Origin: Candidatus Palauibacter polyketidifaciens
GTDB lineage: Bacteria > Gemmatimonadota > Gemmatimonadetes > Palauibacterales > Palauibacteraceae
Length of the DNA: 64,000 bases
Reading direction: 5' to 3'
Assembly: GCF_947581785.1 (NCBI RefSeq)
Contig: NZ_CANPVO010000020.1
Span: forward strand, 16,215 to 80,214
Within the stretch, counting starts at the first letter, position 1. Each line of letters starts with the position of its first letter. The notes below the pieces were generated by a model. That model was not told the origin of the DNA, searched no databases, and was given only the letters and a program-made list of their open reading frames with translations. Position numbers and translations under genes: made by a program. Positions 32,487-41,118 of this stretch are shown piece after piece.

Positions 32487-32611
32487 GTGAAACGTCCGCG
32501 AGGTTGAATGGCCCGGATCCCGGACCGGGAGAATAGACCATGGCACCGCCCGTGAGTAGACGGGGCAACCCGCGTTCGCGTCACTTTCGAGGATTCGACC
32601 GGGCGCTGGCT

Positions 32612-33931
32612 CTACGGAGTCCGGTTCTCCGTCAGTGGGGCATCCGGGGCCAGTTGGACGACGCGCACGATCGGGTAACCGAGGTCGTGCGTGTCCACGT
32701 AGGCCATGAGGCCGTCCGGGCCGAACGCGTCCGGGACTCGGAGTCCTCCCGGTTGGATCGTGCCCAGGTAGCGGGCGTCGGGCGTCACAATGTCGATCGG
32801 CCCTTCCTCGTTGGGGAGCGGGGTCCGAACCACCCACAAGCGATCGTCGAAGTCCACCGCCAAGGCCTCGATTGCGGGGATGACCTCGGCGAACGTCATC
32901 TCTCCGATGCGGGCCCGGAGAGCCTCCTGCAACTGGCTCGCGAAGTCGTCCGGCATGCGGATGTCCGGGCGCCCCGCGAGGGAAAGGGTCGTCGGGCTCC
33001 GATTCCCCTCCAGCTCGGCCAGCCGACGCTCCCGCTCCGCACTCCGCACGGTGTTCGTCACCGGGGTCGGCGTGAGCGGCCGTTCCAGAACCTCACTCAC
33101 GGCACCGTCCTCGCCGATCAGCCTGATCCGGTATCCCGAGGAGTCGACGACGGCGATTCGCCCGTCCGATAGCGCGGCGAAATGCAGCCCCGCGTCGAAC
33201 GCCCTCACGGGGCTGAGATTGAAGGAAAAGCTGCCACCGCTGGCTTCCGCCGCGTCTCCGGTGGGCGGCGGCGGCTCCCAGGCCGTGTAGAACGGCTCGC
33301 GAGTTCCGTCCGTCCGGTAGCGGACGAGGGGGCGTCCGGGTGCGTCTCCCGTGCCGCCGACGGAGCTGCTCACCGACATGGCCTCCGCCGTTCCACTCAC
33401 CACGAACTCGCGGGCGGTGATGATGCTCCCGTCCGAGAGCCACGCGCCGACGCGCCTGGGCGCGCCCTGCTTCGGATCGAAGGGCGCCGATTCCGCGTAT
33501 TCGCCCTCCGGCGTGAAGAACTGGATTCCGTTGCGACCCCCGTCGAACACGGCGAGACGACCATCGGCGAGCAGGGATATCGATTCGGGATCGGTCAGTT
33601 CGCCGGGGCCTTCGCCCTGCCGGGAGATGGTTCGAAGGTAGACCCCGTCCCGGTCGAACACGACGACGTGCCCGGCCTGTTCGTCCAGTATGAAGAGGTC
33701 GCCCGCCTCGTTGAAGATCAGGTCGGCGATGGACCCGAAGACTTCCCAGTCCTCCCCATCCAGGGCCCCGGCGATCCAGCGGGATTCATGCGCCGGAGCG
33801 ATCGTAAAGTCGGGACCGTCGATGACCCCCGACCCGCCAACCGGCGTCCCACCGCCGCCATCGCCCCCGCACGCGGCCAGGAGCCAGAGGCCCGCACCAA
33901 ACAGGGAATGACGCCGGATTGCGTGGATCAT
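32612..33931 (-). CDS. Six-bladed beta-propeller lipoprotein, second locus
   Basis: 439 residues with a lipobox (LWLLAACGG) and a strong GGGGAGG site before ATG 33931. NHL-like blades: DLFILDEQAGHVVVFDRDG, ISRQGEGPGELTDPESISLL, LAVFDGGRNGIQFFTPEG. The C-terminal half contains a helical insertion (SAERERRLAELEGN). It lacks the VRDSAG signature and the D-x-EYV ending of the main array. It precedes two plug-like paralogues on the same strand (125-base gap), suggesting that propellers and plug-like proteins cooperate at the cell surface. Confidence 0.84.
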   Translation of the reverse strand: MIHAIRRHSLFGAGLWLLAACGGDGGGGTPVGGSGVIDGPDFTIAPAHESRWIAGALDGEDWEVFGSIADLIFNEAGDLFILDEQAGHVVVFDRDGVYLRTISRQGEGPGELTDPESISLLADGRLAVFDGGRNGIQFFTPEGEYAESAPFDPKQGAPRRVGAWLSDGSIITAREFVVSGTAEAMSVSSSVGGTGDAPGRPLVRYRTDGTREPFYTAWEPPPPTGDAAEASGGSFSFNLSPVRAFDAGLHFAALSDGRIAVVDSSGYRIRLIGEDGAVSEVLERPLTPTPVTNTVRSAERERRLAELEGNRSPTTLSLAGRPDIRMPDDFASQLQEALRARIGEMTFAEVIPAIEALAVDFDDRLWVVRTPLPNEEGPIDIVTPDARYLGTIQPGGLRVPDAFGPDGLMAYVDTHDLGYPIVRVVQLAPDAPLTENRTP

Positions 33932-33997
33932 GGGTTCCTCCCCGGGTTGTGCCGTCTCCTGCTCCTAGGGAAACCGTAGCCCCGAGGATGGTTGCCA

Positions 33998-34019
33998 AGG
34001 GGGGGCCGCCCCCCCCCGC
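33998..34019. other. G7-CCG-C9 homopolymer hairpin between genes
   Basis: A run of seven G, then CCG, then nine C lies just after the stop of the M56 gene at 34026 (read on the minus strand). It can fold as a short GC hairpin and may aid termination, but there is no U-tract. Confidence 0.4.
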
Positions 34020-34025
34020 CTCACC

Positions 34026-35354
34026 CTAGATCACCTGGAAGGTCACCCACTGGGAGACCCAGACGGCGGTCGGTTCACCCTGGTTGCTCGCGGGGCGGAA
34101 CCGCATCTGCCGGGCGACTTCCATGGCGGCGCGGTCCAGCACGTCGTTGCCGCTGCTCGTCTTGATCTCCTGGTTGGCAACGGCGCCGGACAGGTCGACG
34201 TACAGCCACATCTCGACCCGGCCGCCGGTACCCGCATTCATCAGGTCGCGCGGATAGGCCCTCTGCAGAACCTGCTGGATCTCGCCCCCGTTCTGAAGAA
34301 CCGGGGGCGTGTCGTACGCGACGGAGGTCGTCCGCTCCGCCTGCGCGGCCCTCTCGGCCAGGAGGGCCAGCGGGTTCTCCTCGATAGGGAGACCCCGGTC
34401 GGCATCGGCTTCGGGCGCGGGAGCATCCATCGACGCCTCGGGCTGCGGGGTGCCCAGCACGAGAATGAGGGCGAGCGCCGCCACGCCGGAAGCGCCCAGG
34501 GTTCTCGGAATGCGGAGCCGGGCCAGTGGCTCGGTCATGCGGCGCAGCCGCTTCTCCACGGCCGGCTTGCGTTCGGCGAAGGCGGCCGCGGCCAGCAGTG
34601 GCGCGGAGACACGACCTCCCACCGTGATGAGGGCATCCGCGTAGTCGCGCGGGGACTCTCCCCGTTCCAGCACGCGTCGGTCGCAGTCGAACTCGATCGC
34701 CAGCCGCAGCCGCGATGCCTGCCACCACAGGAACACGTTCCACGGCATCAGCACGAGGGCCGCGACCGCCGCGGCGAAGAGACGGTGGTCACCGGCGCAT
34801 TGGTGTTCGTGCTCGTGCAGGAAGACCAGGCGCAACAGCCGGTCTTCGAGTTCGGGGATCCACCTCGGCATCACGACGACCGAGCGCCGGATTCCGACCA
34901 CGGCCGGGCCCCGGTCATCCGCGATCATGACCCGCGATCCGAGGACGCAACCCGGCGTCCACGTCCGCATTTCCGACCGCAGGCGCCCGTACGCCCGCCC
35001 GAGATGGAGGAGCATCCCCACCGCGAGCAACACCCAGACCCCACCCGCGAGGACACTCATCGCGCCGGTATCGAACCACGCCGTGGGCACCGCCTCGAGC
35101 GCAGCGGGCGCGGAGGCCACGACCACCGGCTCGCTCAACCACACGAGAGGAGCCCAGGGTGCCGCGCCGATGCCCGGGAAGAGGCCGGGAGCGAGAAACG
35201 CCGCGAACGGGAGCGTCACGGAGCCGACGATCGCCGCGAACCAGCCCCAGCGCACGGGCTTCCGGAAGTGACCCAGAGCCCGCTCGGTCGCGAATGCGGC
35301 CAGGGCGAGGAGTCCCGAAATCAACAGGCAGTATCCGATCCAGGCGATGACCAT
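34026..35354 (-). CDS. BlaR1-like M56 membrane metallopeptidase, short copy
   Basis: 442 residues. About four transmembrane helices surround a zinc peptidase motif HEHEH (near residue 181) with the downstream EFDCDRRV glutamate ligand. A fifth helix (GVAALALILVLGTPQ) leads to a TonB-C-like periplasmic domain (about residues 345-442; VEMWLYVDLSGAVANQEIKT, MRFRPASNQGEPTAVWVSQW). In BlaR1 systems such a peptidase inactivates the BlaI repressor after sensing a signal. It is a tandem duplicate of the next upstream gene but lacks that copy's plug-like tail. AAGGAG within the blaI remnant provides its ribosome site. Confidence 0.88.
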   Translation of the reverse strand: MVIAWIGYCLLISGLLALAAFATERALGHFRKPVRWGWFAAIVGSVTLPFAAFLAPGLFPGIGAAPWAPLVWLSEPVVVASAPAALEAVPTAWFDTGAMSVLAGGVWVLLAVGMLLHLGRAYGRLRSEMRTWTPGCVLGSRVMIADDRGPAVVGIRRSVVVMPRWIPELEDRLLRLVFLHEHEHQCAGDHRLFAAAVAALVLMPWNVFLWWQASRLRLAIEFDCDRRVLERGESPRDYADALITVGGRVSAPLLAAAAFAERKPAVEKRLRRMTEPLARLRIPRTLGASGVAALALILVLGTPQPEASMDAPAPEADADRGLPIEENPLALLAERAAQAERTTSVAYDTPPVLQNGGEIQQVLQRAYPRDLMNAGTGGRVEMWLYVDLSGAVANQEIKTSSGNDVLDRAAMEVARQMRFRPASNQGEPTAVWVSQWVTFQVI

Positions 35355-35405
35355 GTCCCTACTCCTTCGAGGTCAGGCGTTCGTGCATCCCTTCCAGGGC
35401 CGGGG
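35355..35405 (-). pseudogene. Relic of a duplicated blaI 3-prime end
   Basis: Read on the minus strand, the bases just before the short M56 gene encode ALEGMHERLTSKE followed by TAG, closely matching the end of intact BlaI (LRGMVDERLSSKE, TAG) and followed by the same GGGAC-ATG junction. This is a leftover of a second blaI copy whose body was lost after a blaI-M56 duplication. It now supplies the Shine-Dalgarno sequence of the second M56 gene. Confidence 0.75.
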
Positions 35406-35407
35406 TT

Positions 35408-37354
35408 CTACCGGCCGCCAGCCCCCGCCCTCTCTTTCGTCGTGATTTCGATCACGCCGTGTTGGGCCTTCTCCCCGTACGTCTCTGTGGCACGCTCACC
35501 TCTCACGATCGTGACATGATCGATGTCGAGTGTGCCGAACTCCGACAGCCCCGCAGCGTCGGAAATCACGCCATCGATGACGATCAGCGGATCGGGCATG
35601 TTCCCCGAACGGGGCACGATCGCGAAGTCCAGCAAGCCATCCCCGTCGACATCGTCGAGGACCGCCGTGCGAACGATGTCTTCGATCTCGAGGCCACGGT
35701 CGGTAGCGGGCGGCGTTCGGGAGGGGGCTCCTTCCCTCATGCGGCTCATCAGGAAGGATGGGCGGTCAGCCGCCGGAGACTCGCTGTCCGCAGCGCCGTC
35801 CTTCGTCGTGATCTCGATCACGCCGTTCGTGGCGCGCTCGCCGTACAACTCGATGGCCGCGCTCCCCTTGATGACCTCGACGTGGTCGATATCGAGGGCC
35901 CGGAGGTCTGCCATGCTCGTGCCCTCGGATTGAATGACGCCGTCGACGATGACGAGCGGAGCATCCTCATCGGTTGGGGAAGAACTCCGGGCGGGGGCGG
36001 TGTCCGCATCGCTCGCCATCTGGAAGGTGATCCACTGGGCAATCCAGACGTCGGTCGGCTGGTCGCGGTTCATCGCGGGCTCGAAGCGCATCGTCGCGAC
36101 GACATCCGCGGCGGCGGCGTCCAGGTCGCTGTTGCCGCTGCTCGTCTTGAGTTCCGTGTTGCGAACCATGCCGGACGTGTCGACGTACAGCCACATCTCG
36201 ACCCGCCCGCCGATGCCCGCTGCCTTCAGGTTCGACGGGTAGGCTTGAACCAGCGCGTTGGATACTTCCGCCGCGTTCTGAAGCACCGGAGGCCTGTCGA
36301 ACGCGATGAAGGACGGCCGGTCGCCGCGCCCGACGGCCTCCTCGTCGGGCACCACCGGGGGCACCCAGTCACTGGCTTCGGAGGGCGGAGTCACTGTCGC
36401 GGTGGGCGCTTCCGGCGCGTTCATGCCGCTCTCGGGCCCGGGGCAGCCGAGTACGAAGAGGACGGCGACCATGGCCAGCCCCGAGGCGCCGAGCGTGCGG
36501 AACAGGCGCATGTTGGCGGGCGGCTCGGTCATGCGGCGCAGGCGTCGCTCCACGGCCGGCTTGCGTTCGGCGAAGGCGGCAGCGGCGAGCAGCGACCCGG
36601 AGACGCGGCTTCCCACCGTGATGAGGGCGTCCGCGTAGTCGCGCGGCGACTCTCCCCGACCGAGCACGCGACGGTCGCAGTCGAACTCGATCGCGAGCCG
36701 CAGCCGGGACACCTGCCACCACGCGACCGGGTTCCAAGGCATCAGGACGAGCGCCGTAACCGCCGCCGCGAAGAGCCGATGGTCGCCGGCGCGCTGATGC
36801 TCCCGCTCGTGGAGGAAGACGAGGCGGAGCAGTCTGTCGTCGAGTTCGGGGATCCACTTCGGCATCACGACGACCGAGCGCCGGATCCCGACGACGGCCG
36901 GCCCCCGCTCGTCGGAGAACATGACCGGCGACCCCGCCACGCGGCCCGGCCGCCACGTCCGCATCTCCGACCGCAGCCGGCCGTAGACGCGTCCGACGTA
37001 GCCGATCATGGCAGCGGCCATGGCCAGCCAGCCCCACCCCAGCACCGCACCCACGGCCACCGCATCGAAACCTCCACCAGCCGCCGCGGCCGTTGCGGGC
37101 AGCTCCGCAGCCGTGGTTGCGGCCGGCAGACCGCTCAACCCGACGCCCGGCGCGACGGACGACACCCCGAAGCCGGGAAGGAGTCCGGGCGCGAAGAAGG
37201 CGACGACGGGCACCGTCACGGATCCGACGATCGCCGCGAACCACGCCCAGCGCACGGGCGTCCGGAAGTGACCCAGCGCCCGCTCCGAGGCGAAGGCGGC
37301 CAGGGCGAGGAGTCCCGAAATCAACAGGCAGTATCCGATCCAGGCGATGACCAT
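35408..37354 (-). CDS. BlaR1-like M56 metallopeptidase with TonB-C-like domain and two plug-like tails
   Basis: 648 residues from ATG 37354, four bases after the blaI stop. Membrane helices flank HEREH (182-186) and the zinc-ligand region EFDCD (223-227). A helix at about 288-303 precedes a TonB-C-like domain (352-445). Unusually, two plug-like segments follow: 466-518 (LVIVDGVIQ, DIDHVEVIKGSAAIELYGER, GVIEITTK) and 588-640 (LIVIDGVIS, IDHVTIVRGERATETYGEK, GVIEITTK), separated by an acidic linker. Such tails resemble TonB-dependent receptor plugs. It probably senses an envelope signal and triggers cleavage of BlaI. Confidence 0.88.
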   Translation of the reverse strand: MVIAWIGYCLLISGLLALAAFASERALGHFRTPVRWAWFAAIVGSVTVPVVAFFAPGLLPGFGVSSVAPGVGLSGLPAATTAAELPATAAAAGGGFDAVAVGAVLGWGWLAMAAAMIGYVGRVYGRLRSEMRTWRPGRVAGSPVMFSDERGPAVVGIRRSVVVMPKWIPELDDRLLRLVFLHEREHQRAGDHRLFAAAVTALVLMPWNPVAWWQVSRLRLAIEFDCDRRVLGRGESPRDYADALITVGSRVSGSLLAAAAFAERKPAVERRLRRMTEPPANMRLFRTLGASGLAMVAVLFVLGCPGPESGMNAPEAPTATVTPPSEASDWVPPVVPDEEAVGRGDRPSFIAFDRPPVLQNAAEVSNALVQAYPSNLKAAGIGGRVEMWLYVDTSGMVRNTELKTSSGNSDLDAAAADVVATMRFEPAMNRDQPTDVWIAQWITFQMASDADTAPARSSSPTDEDAPLVIVDGVIQSEGTSMADLRALDIDHVEVIKGSAAIELYGERATNGVIEITTKDGAADSESPAADRPSFLMSRMREGAPSRTPPATDRGLEIEDIVRTAVLDDVDGDGLLDFAIVPRSGNMPDPLIVIDGVISDAAGLSEFGTLDIDHVTIVRGERATETYGEKAQHGVIEITTKERAGAGGR

Positions 37355-37358
37355 GTCC

Positions 37359-37730
37359 CTACTCCTTCGAGCTGAGGCGTTCGTCCACCATGCCGCGCAG
37401 GTTCTCGAGGTCCTCCTTCGAGAGCGCACGGTCGGAGACGAGGTGCGTGAGCAGCAGTTCGGGCGACCCCTGGAACATCTTCTGAACCAGCCGGCGCACC
37501 GCGCTCGCGCCGGCGCAGTCGCGCCCCACGAGCGTGTGATAGCGGTAGGCCTTCCCCTCCTGGGTGTGCCCCACGTACCCCTTCTCCTCCAGCGTCCGGA
37601 GGATCGTGAGCACGGTGGTGTAGGCCAGCTCGTCGCCGAGGCGTTCCTGCACCTCCGCGACGGTCGAGGCCCCTCTCTCCCACAGCACCGCCATGAGGTC
37701 GAGTTCCCGCGTCGTGAACTTGATCTCCAC
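37359..37730 (-). CDS. blaI: BlaI/MecI-family transcriptional repressor
   Basis: 123 residues from GTG 37730 (AAGGAC seven bases upstream). A winged-helix N-domain (FTTRELDLMAVLWERGASTV and AYTTVLTILRTLEEKGYVGH) precedes the dimerisation domain with the region normally cut by BlaR1 (SAVRRLVQKMFQGSPELLLTHLV). It would repress its own operon and perhaps genes elsewhere. A BlaI-type dyad overlaps a perfect -35 box upstream at 37853-37871. It is followed closely by its M56 partner. Confidence 0.92.
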   Translation of the reverse strand: MEIKFTTRELDLMAVLWERGASTVAEVQERLGDELAYTTVLTILRTLEEKGYVGHTQEGKAYRYHTLVGRDCAGASAVRRLVQKMFQGSPELLLTHLVSDRALSKEDLENLRGMVDERLSSKE

Positions 37731-37852
37731 GAGACAGGTCCTTTCGTCCCGAACCGTCAGCGTCGCCCCCCGCAGCGGCCGCCCGTCGCCGAAGCGACGG
37801 CGGGCCGAGCGGGCATCATTCCCGATTGAGCGTAAACGCGTCAGGATGCCGC

Positions 37853-37871
37853 TGTCAACTAGACACGTAGT
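37853..37871 (-). promoter_or_regulatory. blaI promoter -35 (TTGACA) with overlapping BlaI-type operator
   Basis: On the minus strand TTGACA (37858-37853) is a perfect -35 box. The dyad ACTA-N6-TAGT (37858-37871) overlaps its first base and resembles the ACTACATATGTAGT-like sites of BlaI/MecI/CopY repressors. The -10 about 17 bases downstream (around TTTACG) is weak. The likely autoregulatory site of the blaI-M56 operon. Confidence 0.55.
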
Positions 37872-37887
37872 AGAAACGTCCGAGGGA

Positions 37888-37918
37888 CCCCGCCTCTGAC
37901 AGGGCGCGGGAGGCGGGG
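37888..37918 (-). terminator. GC hairpin after the SARP-type regulator gene
   Basis: CCCCGCCTC (37888-37896) pairs perfectly with GAGGCGGGG (37910-37918) around a 13-base loop, immediately downstream of the gene ending at 37935 on the minus strand. No clear U-tract, so a weak or Rho-assisted terminator. Confidence 0.4.
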
Positions 37919-37934
37919 CAGATGCCGCAGGCTG

Positions 37935-40900
37935 CTAAACGCGCAACCAGTTGTGTGCGAAGCGCACGAACCAGGAGGCGCCCGCGGACCGCAGGAAGCC
38001 GCAGGCCTCGCGTTGATCGCCGGGCCGGTTGGGTGGAGCGTAAGTGCCGGCCAACACTCTCAGCTTCTCGGCGCTCAGCCTGTCTATCTCGGCGGTATGA
38101 TCCGCCGCTTCGATGAGACCGGCGATGGTCTTTCGGCGATCGCGAGTCCCCATCGCCGCGGCACGAAACCAGGTCACCAGGTAGAGGTCGTTCTCCCCCA
38201 CTACGGCGGAACAGTCCTCCAGCGACTCGAGGCAGGCCTCGACCTCGCGCTGATCGTCGTCGGCCATCGCCAGGAGGCCGGTGAGCGCCCATGCCTGCGC
38301 CGCGAACGGATGCCGACCCGTGTGCCCGGAACCCCGGAGCAACTGCTCCATGTATTCCCGGCAGAGAGCGTAGTCCCCCTTGAAGAAGACGCACTGCGCC
38401 TGATTCAGCAGGGCGTAGGCCCGGGCTTTGGGTGGACTCTCGAGCTCCTCGTCGATCGCGCGGCTGCGGCCGAGTTCATCGAGCGCCCGTTCGAAGTTGC
38501 CGAGTTCGAGCAGCACCGCACCCAGGTTGTTGAGGTTCGCGGATTCGTGTCGGTTCTCGTTGCAGCTCTCCGAGGTGTCTTCCAGCAACTGGAGGGCGTC
38601 ATGAAGACGCGCGCCTCGCATGGCCACCCAGAACTCCGCGGCGGTGGCGGCGCGGAGACCCTCGTAGCCGAGCCGGACAAGCCCGTGACGGCAGGTCTCG
38701 AGAACTCGGCGAGCCTCCGCAAGGCCGCTCTGACCTCCAACCCGATGGAAGAGAAGCCGAAACGCGTCGCACCAGACACCTGCGTAATCGGCGTCCTCGG
38801 GGACGATCCCGCGGAGGCGCGTACGGAACCTCTCGAGACGGGGCTTGCCGTTGCGCCGGGGCGTAGCTTCCGTCGCGTCGAGGACAGCGGTCTGCATCGC
38901 CAGCGCGCGGATTAGCGCCGGGTCGGTCGCATGCCCCAGAGACTCCGCGAGATTCTGACGGTGGAGATCCGTCGCGAGTCGATCTCCCGCCGCCAACGCC
39001 GCCCGCGCCAACGCCAGGTGGACGCGGCTCAGGTCGTTCCCGGTGTCGGCCACGGCGGCAATCTGGTGAAGGACGCTCATGGCCCGCCGAAACCGTCCCC
39101 GCTGCAACTCGGCCTCCGAGAGGAGGAGGCCGGAACGCAGGCGGTCGGCCCCGCCACTGGCATGCTCGAACGCCAACGCCGCCGCCTCACCCGCTACCGG
39201 TGACCGACCCTCCCCCAACGCCCCCTTTGCCACCTCACAGGCCAGACTGAAGGCGCGGGAGGACTCTCCGGCCGCGGCGAGCTCGGAGGCGGCCGCCGCC
39301 CGCGCGCCGAGACCCGCGTTCTCGAGGACTCCGGCCGCCGCCCGGTGTACCTGCGCCCTCTCGTCCGGCGGCAGATTCCACGCGAGCACGGCACCGGCCA
39401 GGGGGCGGCTCAACGTCCATCGATCCGTTTCGGAGTGTAACCAGCCCTTGGCGCGGAGCCCTTCAACAGCACCCCCACTCGAATCTGCGCCCACGATCGA
39501 TTCGGCGTGGGCCCGTGCCGGGCGCGTGAGCAGCACCAACGTCGCCGCCAGTCGTCCTTCCCGGAGCGAGAGCGTCTCCAGTTGATCGCCGACGAGCGAA
39601 CGAACCTCGGTGGACCGCTCGTAGGCCAATCGCCCGCCCGATTCCCGGTCGCCGACGGTCGTCGGGCTGAAGTTGTGACGCATCCACACCCTGAGGATGG
39701 CCCGGGCCAGAGCCGGATTGCCGCCGGAGAGCCTGGCGCATTCAGTCGCCTGTACCGGACTGCAGCCCCTCTCGGTTGCCTGAAGCGACGCCGCACACGC
39801 GTCGGTGGTGAGTGGATCGAAGGTGATCACGAAGTCCACGAGACGCGCGGCTTCTGCCCGCCGAGCCACGTCCGGGTTCGAAAAGCCGACCACCATGGCG
39901 CCCGGGAAATCCGCGGTCCGCATGACTTCATCCACGGTGGTCCAATCCGGAACGTCGGCCCTGATGACGATGAGTCGGGTCTTTCGAGGGTATCGGCCCA
40001 GCTCCGAGGCCAGATTCTCGCGCGTCCCCGCAAGGTCCGGCGGAAGCCACTGCACCGACCCTCCACCGCTGGATACGAATCTGGCGAAGTCCCGCACGAC
40101 GTCTTCCCGTCCGAGACCGCGCTCGCCGGCCAGAGCCAACCGTATGGGCACCGCGCGGGACGAACGGAGAGCGAGGCTCAGCTGGCGGAACTCTCCTCCT
40201 CGATCCGACATCCGCGGTTCCCGGCGCTCGCGGACGACCAGGGGTGCGGCGTCAAGCTGGTTCCGAGCCCACGCCGCCGTCTCCGTCAGCTCCGTGGCGC
40301 TGGCGACCCAACCGCATTTCTCCAGCGCTCGGTAGTAGGAAAGGGCGGAGGCGTAGTCGCCCTTCATGCACAAGGCACGCATGAGGGTGCTGTGCGCGTG
40401 TTCGTCGAACTCGTTCTGCCTCACGAGCCGGAGCGCAGCCAGACACGTCCGGTCCCAGTCGCCGCTCTCCTCGGCGGCTTGTTGCACGGTCTTGAGCGCC
40501 ATGGCGACCAGGACGCGACAACGCTCCCGTTCGCCGTCCAGCCAGCGCTCGAACTCGTCCGCTCCCAGGTTGAGCAGACCGGGGGCGAAGTCTCCCCGGT
40601 ACAGATCGATGACGGTCTCGTGGTCCCTGGCCTGGAACGCCCGTTCGAATGCATCGAGTTCGTATGTGATCCGCTGCGGCACGAGTCGGACCGTGTTGGC
40701 GTCCACGGTGATCACCGGACCCATGGACGACCGGATGTCGTAGAGTGCCTGGCTGAGCGAGTGTCGCGCTTTTCTGTCGCGACTGTCCCACAGGAGATCG
40801 GCGAGCGTCTCCCGCATGTGGACGGTTCCGGGGTGTGCAACGAGATACAGCAGGAGACCCGTGTGCTTCCGTGACCGCAGCGGGATCCTTGCCCCGCGTG

Positions 40901-40943
40901 GGTCCGAGGTCGCGACCTCGCCGAAGCAGCGCAGCGTAAGCAT
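37935..40943 (-). CDS. SARP/BTAD-type large transcriptional regulator
   Basis: 1002 residues; ATG 40943 has AAAGGA four bases upstream. Residues 1-95 are an OmpR-like winged helix (FGEVATSDPRGARIPLRSRK, TLADLLWDSRDRKARHSLSQ); 96-235 form the BTAD all-helical domain. Residues about 265-480 look like an NTPase/STAND module, but its P-loop is degenerate (GERGLGRE at 273-280, no Lys-Ser/Thr). The remaining 500 residues are TPR-like helices (LGNFERALDELGRSRAIDEEL). It should bind DNA and respond to a ligand through the TPR part. Preceded by an AT-rich leader with a dyad. Targets unknown. Confidence 0.87.
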   Translation of the reverse strand: MLTLRCFGEVATSDPRGARIPLRSRKHTGLLLYLVAHPGTVHMRETLADLLWDSRDRKARHSLSQALYDIRSSMGPVITVDANTVRLVPQRITYELDAFERAFQARDHETVIDLYRGDFAPGLLNLGADEFERWLDGERERCRVLVAMALKTVQQAAEESGDWDRTCLAALRLVRQNEFDEHAHSTLMRALCMKGDYASALSYYRALEKCGWVASATELTETAAWARNQLDAAPLVVRERREPRMSDRGGEFRQLSLALRSSRAVPIRLALAGERGLGREDVVRDFARFVSSGGGSVQWLPPDLAGTRENLASELGRYPRKTRLIVIRADVPDWTTVDEVMRTADFPGAMVVGFSNPDVARRAEAARLVDFVITFDPLTTDACAASLQATERGCSPVQATECARLSGGNPALARAILRVWMRHNFSPTTVGDRESGGRLAYERSTEVRSLVGDQLETLSLREGRLAATLVLLTRPARAHAESIVGADSSGGAVEGLRAKGWLHSETDRWTLSRPLAGAVLAWNLPPDERAQVHRAAAGVLENAGLGARAAAASELAAAGESSRAFSLACEVAKGALGEGRSPVAGEAAALAFEHASGGADRLRSGLLLSEAELQRGRFRRAMSVLHQIAAVADTGNDLSRVHLALARAALAAGDRLATDLHRQNLAESLGHATDPALIRALAMQTAVLDATEATPRRNGKPRLERFRTRLRGIVPEDADYAGVWCDAFRLLFHRVGGQSGLAEARRVLETCRHGLVRLGYEGLRAATAAEFWVAMRGARLHDALQLLEDTSESCNENRHESANLNNLGAVLLELGNFERALDELGRSRAIDEELESPPKARAYALLNQAQCVFFKGDYALCREYMEQLLRGSGHTGRHPFAAQAWALTGLLAMADDDQREVEACLESLEDCSAVVGENDLYLVTWFRAAAMGTRDRRKTIAGLIEAADHTAEIDRLSAEKLRVLAGTYAPPNRPGDQREACGFLRSAGASWFVRFAHNWLRV

Positions 40944-41004
40944 GTTCCTTTCTCCCCTGAGAGATTGACGTGGCGGCAGTGGTTCTGTCGCCCGAGAACT
41001 ACTT

Positions 41005-41065
41005 ACGGGGGAGATATCTACATGGTATCAACATATTGTGATATAATAAGATAAAGCGATGTGTC
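41005..41065. promoter_or_regulatory. AT-rich leader with TATCA-N8-TGATA dyad
   Basis: This 60-base stretch is strikingly AT-rich for the window. It contains TATCAACATATTGTGATA (41026-41043), symmetric at 14 of 18 positions, and a TATAAT sequence on the plus strand (41043-41048). It is 80 bases upstream of the SARP gene and is the best candidate for its operator/promoter. Confidence 0.45.
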
Positions 41066-41118
41066 GAACTCGTCGACCGCACATTCAACCCCTCTGAATT
41101 GGGGGGTCGGACGAACGT

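Noticed and set aside
35459..37375. 638-codon plus-strand frame opposite the long M56 gene
   Set aside because: Shadow of the real gene, rich in Arg/His/Gly/Asp, no family motif.
39507..40874. 455-codon plus-strand frame opposite the SARP-type regulator
   Set aside because: No motif; the minus-strand product has a winged helix, BTAD and TPR domains.
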